Of a DNA stretch of 6,222 bases, positions 5,406-6,222 are shown one piece after another; the first letter of the stretch is position 1, and every line of letters starts with the position of its first letter. Under the pieces are notes generated by a model. It did not search any database and was not told where the DNA came from. It saw only the letters and a program-made list of their open reading frames with translations. A program made the position numbers and the translations under genes. The stretch is from Candidatus Competibacteraceae bacterium (GTDB taxonomy: Bacteria > Pseudomonadota > Gammaproteobacteria > Competibacterales > Competibacteraceae): assembly GCA_020445005.1 (NCBI GenBank), contig JAGRHM010000029.1, positions 1,743 through 7,964 of the forward strand, given 5' to 3'.

Positions 5406-6222
5406 GTGAGCATCATCAAAGAAATTCATGTGCCGGATATCGGCGACTTCAAGGGCGTGGACGTTATTGACGTGCTGGTCGCCGCCGGTGACAGCGTGGA
5501 TGTGGAAGCGCCGCTGCTCATGCTGGAGAGCGATAAAGCCAGCATGGAAGTACCCTCGCCGCTGGCGGGAAAGGTGCGCGAAGTCAGAATCAAGGTGGGC
5601 GACAAGGTCTCGGAAGGCGATCTAATCCTCTATCTGGATGTGGGGGAAAGCGTGTCTGCAGCGGAGCATCCCCCGACTGGCGGCGAGACGCAACCGACGG
5701 CAACCGGTTCCAGCGAACCCCGTGAAGTACGGGTCCCGGACATCGGCGATTTTAAAAATGTGCCGATCATCGAAGTGCTGATCACGCCCGGAGATCATGT
5801 CGAAATCGATACGCCGCTGATTACCCTGGAAAGCGATAAGGCTAGCATGGAGGTGCCTTCGCCTTACGCTGGTACGGTGCAAAGTATTGCAGTCAAGATC
5901 GGCGATCAGGTTTCCCAGGGCGATTTGATCCTGCTGTTGAGCGCGAGCGGCGCCGACGCCGACGCTAAACCGCAACTGCCGGACACGCTCAGTGCGATCA
6001 CCCTCGGTCCGCGCGCGCCCAAACCGGAAGGCGCGCCCAAGCCGCCGCCGGTCGCCAAGCCTTCCCCACCCGTGGGTGAAGCCGCTGCCGCGCCCAGCTT
6101 CGCCAAGGTTCACGCCAGTCCCTCCATCCGGCGGTTTGCCCGGGAACTCGGCGTCGATCTGAACCGGTTGCCCAAGGGTTCCGGTCCCAAGGGACGCATT
6201 CTCAAGGAGGACGTGCAAGCCT
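5406..6222 (+). CDS. aceF: Pyruvate dehydrogenase E2, dihydrolipoamide acetyltransferase (3' end outside window)
   Basis: This is the E2 core protein of the pyruvate dehydrogenase complex, which carries acetyl groups on lipoyl arms and transfers them to CoA. The start is GTG and 272 codons are visible; the catalytic acetyltransferase domain lies beyond the window. Two lipoyl domains are present: residues about 3-78, with K44 in LESDKASMEVPSP, and about 106-178, with K145 in the identical motif. VPDIGDFK also recurs (9-16 and 110-117), so the domains are a tandem duplication with a 101-residue period. A linker follows the first domain (about 80-105), and a proline/alanine-rich flexible linker lies at 190-233 (PKPEGAPKPPPVAKPSPP). 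Then comes the peripheral subunit-binding domain, about 235-272 (HASPSIRRFARELGVDLNRL, with GRILKEDV), which binds E1/E3. E. coli AceF has three lipoyl domains; this one has two. The gene follows aceE by 13 bases, and the E3 gene lpd may follow. Confidence 0.96.
   Translation, partial: MSIIKEIHVPDIGDFKGVDVIDVLVAAGDSVDVEAPLLMLESDKASMEVPSPLAGKVREVRIKVGDKVSEGDLILYLDVGESVSAAEHPPTGGETQPTATGSSEPREVRVPDIGDFKNVPIIEVLITPGDHVEIDTPLITLESDKASMEVPSPYAGTVQSIAVKIGDQVSQGDLILLLSASGADADAKPQLPDTLSAITLGPRAPKPEGAPKPPPVAKPSPPVGEAAAAPSFAKVHASPSIRRFARELGVDLNRLPKGSGPKGRILKEDVQA

Noticed and set aside
5622..6218. 198-codon minus-strand open frame opposite aceF
   Set aside because: It is antisense to the lipoyl and linker coding sequence, whose protein motifs are unmistakable.

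Overview
The window reads as a stretch of gammaproteobacterial chromosome with moderately high GC. The evidence is a HemY-type membrane/TPR protein, a homodimeric E. coli-type pyruvate dehydrogenase E1 (AceE) whose active-site residues align with the E. coli enzyme, an AceF with tandem N-terminal lipoyl domains, and a type A RNase P RNA close to E. coli M1 RNA. The repeat between the first two genes resembles the short dispersed repeats common in environmental gammaproteobacteria. I cannot name the genus from the sequence; a Competibacter-like lineage is only a guess.

Layout. Positions 1-1191 (+) hold most of a hemY-like gene whose first 30-40 codons lie before the window. Positions 1192-1402 are the gap between two convergent genes and are filled mostly by a palindromic, MITE-like repeat with 15-bp perfect terminal inverted repeats (1236-1378). 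A two-domain cupin gene occupies 1403-2047 (-). About 25 bases upstream of its start lies the 3' end of rnpB, the catalytic RNA of RNase P (about 2071-2424, -), which has a good sigma70-type promoter at 2431-2459. The 308 bases from 2424 to 2731 separate the divergent rnpB and aceE units and hold a possible 32-codon leader ORF (2589-2687) with a strong Shine-Dalgarno sequence. Then come aceE (2732-5392) and, 13 bases later with a GTG start, aceF (5406 to the window end, truncated), forming a pyruvate dehydrogenase operon.

How the parts work together. AceE decarboxylates pyruvate and reductively acetylates the lipoyl-lysines of AceF, whose catalytic core (outside the window) passes the acetyl group to CoA. 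The E3 lipoamide dehydrogenase gene would be expected downstream or elsewhere. rnpB is a housekeeping RNA. The cupin gene follows it without a visible terminator and may be partly transcribed from the rnpB promoter. HemY is associated with protoheme biosynthesis and is usually the last gene of a hemC-hemD-hemX-hemY cluster.

Most of the window is ordinary core genome, and I see no clear new defence, mobile or biosynthetic system. The points worth a second look are the MITE-like repeat, the candidate aceE leader ORF, the rnpB-cupin arrangement and the unassigned cupin protein itself.
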